From contig NZ_JACOGA010000018.1 of NCBI RefSeq assembly GCF_014284175.1, positions 62,001 through 126,000 of the forward strand: a stretch of 64,000 nt of DNA. Reading direction: 5' to 3'. The stretch's first letter is position 1; each line of letters opens with the position of its first letter. Shown here piece after piece: positions 61,525 to 64,000 of this stretch. Position numbers and translations under genes: made by a program. Under the pieces are notes generated by a model, which made no database searches, had not been told where the DNA came from, and worked only from the letters and a program-made list of their open reading frames with translations. The DNA is from Affinundibacterium flavidum (GTDB lineage Bacteria > Pseudomonadota > Gammaproteobacteria > Burkholderiales > Burkholderiaceae_D).

Positions 61525-63219
61525 ATGCCCCTGCCAAAAATGCCGACCAAACCAGCGGCCCTGCTTGCTCCGAAAGATTACCCTAAAGCAGATAAAGGAA
61601 AATTGAATAAGCCCGTAGTCGCAGAAGTAAAAGCTTCAAATTCGCAAAAGGCTCACATCCAAGCAACACCGAAAGCCCCACCAGTCAAAGCTAAACCTCT
61701 ACCCGTTGTTAAAGCGGTAGCACCTAAGTCAAGTGTGAAGGAGAATATCGCAACGCATAAGCCGAAAGATAATCCAGCGAAATCGCCAGTCAGCAAAGCT
61801 GCAGACAAAAAAGGAATTACGAAACTATTTGTGTTGGATACCAACGTGTTGATGCATGATCCGACATCATTGTTCCGATTTGAAGAGCACGATGTCTATC
61901 TTCCGATGATCACTTTGGAAGAACTGGATGACCACAAAAAAGGGATGTCAGAAGTTGCGCGTAACGCACGTCAAATTTCTCGCTCACTTGACGCATTGGT
62001 CGGTGAAATTGGCAATGAAGATATTGAAAAAGGCGTCGCTCTCTCTAAGTTGGGTAACAAAGACGCCAAAGGCCGCTTGTTTTTCCAAACCAAATTACAG
62101 GGTGGTACCTTACCTCAAGGCTTACCGCAAGGTAAGGCGGACAATCAAATTCTCGGCGTTGTACGAGCCTTAGAAGCAGAGTTTCCCGGACGCCCTATCG
62201 TCTTGGTGTCAAAAGACATAAATATGCGTATCAAAGCGCGGGCATTGGGTTTGCCAGCGGAAGATTACTTCAATGATCACGTCTTAGAAGACTCTGACCT
62301 TTTATATAGCGGCATCGTGCAATTGCCTGGCGATTTTTGGAGTAAGCACGGCAAAGGTATAGAAACCTGGCAAGAGAACAAAAATGGTCTAAGTACGACC
62401 TTTTATCGGATTACGGGTCCATTAATTCCTTCGTTACTCGTTAATCAGTTTGTCTATCTAGAACCCAATAATGGTGAAGCCTCATTCTACGGTCAGGTAC
62501 GCCAAATCAATGGTAAGACTGCAGTATTGCAAACCTTACGTGACTATGGACATTCGAAACACAGTGTATGGGGTGTAACGTCGCGCAATCGTGAGCAGAA
62601 CTTTGCCTTGAACTTGTTAATGGATCCTGAATGTGATTTCGTGACACTTTTGGGTCAAGCTGGTACAGGTAAGACTTTGTTAGCACTGGCTGCAGGTTTG
62701 GCTCAAGTACTTGAAACCAAAACCTACAATGAAATCATCGTTACTCGCGTAACGGTTCCTGTGGGGGAAGACATAGGCTTCTTACCAGGTACTGAAGAGG
62801 AGAAAATGTCGCCGTGGATGGGTGCGTTTGATGATAATTTGGAAGTTCTCAATAAGTCTGATAGCGATGCAGGTGATTGGGGACGCGCGGCTACGCAAGA
62901 CTTGATTCGTTCCAAGATTAAAATCAAATCCTTGAACTTTATGCGTGGTCGTACTTTTGTAAACAAATTCCTGATCATCGATGAAGCGCAGAATCTGACC
63001 CCTAAACAGGTAAAAACTTTGGTAACGCGTGCTGGTCCAGGCACTAAGATTATTTGTTTGGGGAATATAGCTCAGATCGATACACCGTATCTGACCGAAG
63101 GTTCTAGCGGCTTAACTTATGTAGTCGATAGATTCAAAGGTTGGGCGCATAGTGGTCATGTAACTCTTGCAAGAGGTGAACGTTCTCGTCTTGCAGATCA
63201 TGCTAGTGAAATTCTTTAA
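61525..63219 (+). CDS. PIN-domain and PhoH-like ATPase
   Basis: A 564-residue protein. Residues 1-95 are a Lys/Pro/Ala-rich low-complexity extension; a PIN nuclease domain follows (about 100-240, LFVLDTNVLMHDP, VYLPMITLEELDDHK), then the PhoH ATPase with P-loop LLGQAGTGKTLLALA near 372 and Walker B FLIIDEAQN near 481. The PIN-PhoH pairing (PhoH2-like) is associated with RNA unwinding and cleavage. Ribosome site AAGAGG. Common neighbour of bcp in betaproteobacteria. Confidence 0.92.
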   Translation: MPLPKMPTKPAALLAPKDYPKADKGKLNKPVVAEVKASNSQKAHIQATPKAPPVKAKPLPVVKAVAPKSSVKENIATHKPKDNPAKSPVSKAADKKGITKLFVLDTNVLMHDPTSLFRFEEHDVYLPMITLEELDDHKKGMSEVARNARQISRSLDALVGEIGNEDIEKGVALSKLGNKDAKGRLFFQTKLQGGTLPQGLPQGKADNQILGVVRALEAEFPGRPIVLVSKDINMRIKARALGLPAEDYFNDHVLEDSDLLYSGIVQLPGDFWSKHGKGIETWQENKNGLSTTFYRITGPLIPSLLVNQFVYLEPNNGEASFYGQVRQINGKTAVLQTLRDYGHSKHSVWGVTSRNREQNFALNLLMDPECDFVTLLGQAGTGKTLLALAAGLAQVLETKTYNEIIVTRVTVPVGEDIGFLPGTEEEKMSPWMGAFDDNLEVLNKSDSDAGDWGRAATQDLIRSKIKIKSLNFMRGRTFVNKFLIIDEAQNLTPKQVKTLVTRAGPGTKIICLGNIAQIDTPYLTEGSSGLTYVVDRFKGWAHSGHVTLARGERSRLADHASEIL

Positions 63220-63251
63220 ATTTCAACAAATAATTGGCATTAAACAACAGA

Positions 63252-63286
63252 AAAGCGCGAATCGAATCAGATTCGCGCTTTTTTTT
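63252..63286 (+). terminator. Rho-independent terminator after phoH
   Basis: Stem AAAGCGCGAAT/ATTCGCGCTTT with an 8-base loop and a run of eight T, 33 bp after the phoH stop. Confidence 0.93.
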
Positions 63287-63452
63287 CGTTCAAAGAGTTT
63301 GTTTGTGGAAATATTCTTTACAATTGTCCGGCTAAAAGAAAGATATTTTGCATATATCACATATTGATGAGGTACTAATCACTAGTGCCTATTCGTTCCA
63401 CTATTCCTAAGTGCATATATCGGCATGTTGCATTCCATTACATTTAATTCGC

Positions 63453-64000
63453 ATGAATAACACCAGTCCAGACGACACCTTGCTCTTTATTGAGGATGAT
63501 ATCGAACTCATTCAGGCTGAGCCTGTTGGTGATCAAAATTCATGGAATATTTTGATTATTGATGATGATCCTGATGTGCATTCCGCCACGATGTTTGCAC
63601 TGCAGGGTCTTAAAATTCAGCATCGTAATTTGCATTTTTTGCACGCCTACACCACTGCTGAAGCGCGTCAGATTTTGATTCACCAAGAAAATATTGCTGT
63701 CATATTGCTTGATGTGGTGATGGAAAAAGATGATACCGGTTTGCAGCTGGTTGCCTATATTCGCGAGACTTTAGGATTATCGGATGTTCGGATCATCTTA
63801 CGTACCGGGCAAGCCGGCTACGCGCCGGAAATGGATGCTATCCGTGATTTTGATATCAATGACTATAAAAGTAAAACTGAGCTCACACAGGCGAAATTAT
63901 TTACTGCAGTCACCTCCGCCGTTAGATCTTACGACCAAATCAAAATCATTTCATCGAGCAAAGTCGGCTTAGAAATCATCATAGGCGCGAGCGGCTTGTT
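63453..64000 (+). CDS. Receiver-domain regulator, likely DUF3369 type (cut by the window edge)
   Basis: ATG at 63453; 182 codons are open up to the edge. After a short N-part the receiver domain shows ILIIDDDPDVHSAT near 34-47, phospho-acceptor Asp in VILLDVVMEKDD near 87 and a lysine in INDYKSKTEL near 134. The sequence then continues IIISSSKVGLEIIIGASGLL-like, which is the entry to a DUF3369 domain in proteins with receiver-DUF3369-HD/kinase or GGDEF output. The output domain is beyond the window. Confidence 0.82.
   Translation, partial: MNNTSPDDTLLFIEDDIELIQAEPVGDQNSWNILIIDDDPDVHSATMFALQGLKIQHRNLHFLHAYTTAEARQILIHQENIAVILLDVVMEKDDTGLQLVAYIRETLGLSDVRIILRTGQAGYAPEMDAIRDFDINDYKSKTELTQAKLFTAVTSAVRSYDQIKIISSSKVGLEIIIGASGL

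Overview
The window looks like a chromosome segment of a betaproteobacterium, most likely Burkholderiales/Oxalobacteraceae (an Undibacterium- or Herminiimonas-like organism). This is inferred from protein style, moderate GC, and betaproteobacterial gene blocks such as argD-argF-argG, pilZ-holB-tmk-mltG with divergent ygfZ-DUF4936, and bcp-phoH. No rRNA, tRNA, CRISPR array, complete insertion sequence or prophage was recognised.

Layout. 0-4 kb: arginine biosynthesis genes (argD, argF, start of argG) on the minus strand, two repeat elements, a tiny transcript-like unit and an AscD-type iron-sulfur flavoreductase. 4-13.7 kb: mostly plus-strand housekeeping genes: an SDR epimerase, RNase AM-like PHP phosphatase, HtpX, YciO, an M50 site-2 protease, a methyltransferase, DapA and BamC. 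They are followed by an Ala/Pro-repeat lipoprotein, the ribosomal oxygenase RoxA and a SlyD-type isomerase. 13.8-17.8 kb: an AT-rich accessory island with the C-terminal end of a lost RHS protein carrying a metzincin-type protease domain, a small exported Cys-containing protein beside it (possible immunity protein), an orphan NMT1-type binding protein and long non-coding stretches. 17.8-25 kb: a PLP lyase, a two-gene IorAB-type molybdenum hydroxylase, two uncharacterised genes and the ABC-F protein YbiT. 25-26.5 kb: a second decayed accessory patch with a truncated reading frame, a small membrane protein, a partial tandem duplicate of it and an exported protein.

26.5-33.7 kb: a beta-oxidation multifunctional enzyme and a complete branched-chain-amino-acid-type ABC transporter (LivKHMGF order), whose second ATPase has arginine in place of the Walker A lysine. 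33.8-41 kb: RlmJ with a long basic tail, then a three-gene set (ABC_sub_bind periplasmic protein, histidine kinase, TonB-dependent receptor) that looks like a sensing and uptake unit, then a GNAT acetyltransferase. 41-47.4 kb: the pilZ-holB-tmk-mltG block facing ygfZ-DUF4936, an AraC regulator and an orphan NuoB. 47.4-53.2 kb: alaA-hom on the minus strand, a Gcr-type membrane protein and an Hpt/pseudo-receiver protein. 53.4-61.4 kb: one likely operon from a good sigma70-like promoter: Mth938-like protein, arnT, arnB, arnC, arnA formyltransferase, arnA decarboxylase, arnD and bcp. It makes and attaches 4-amino-4-deoxy-L-arabinose to lipid A, with ArnA split into two genes. 61.5-64 kb: PhoH-type PIN/ATPase and the start of a receiver-domain regulator running off the edge.

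A cross-window theme is the frequency of short (10-15 bp) direct tandem duplications, both in spacers and in frame inside genes. No clearly new multi-gene system is proven. The best candidates for a closer look are the RHS-tip protease with its exported neighbour, the decayed cluster at 25-26.5 kb, and the binding protein/kinase/TonB receptor set.
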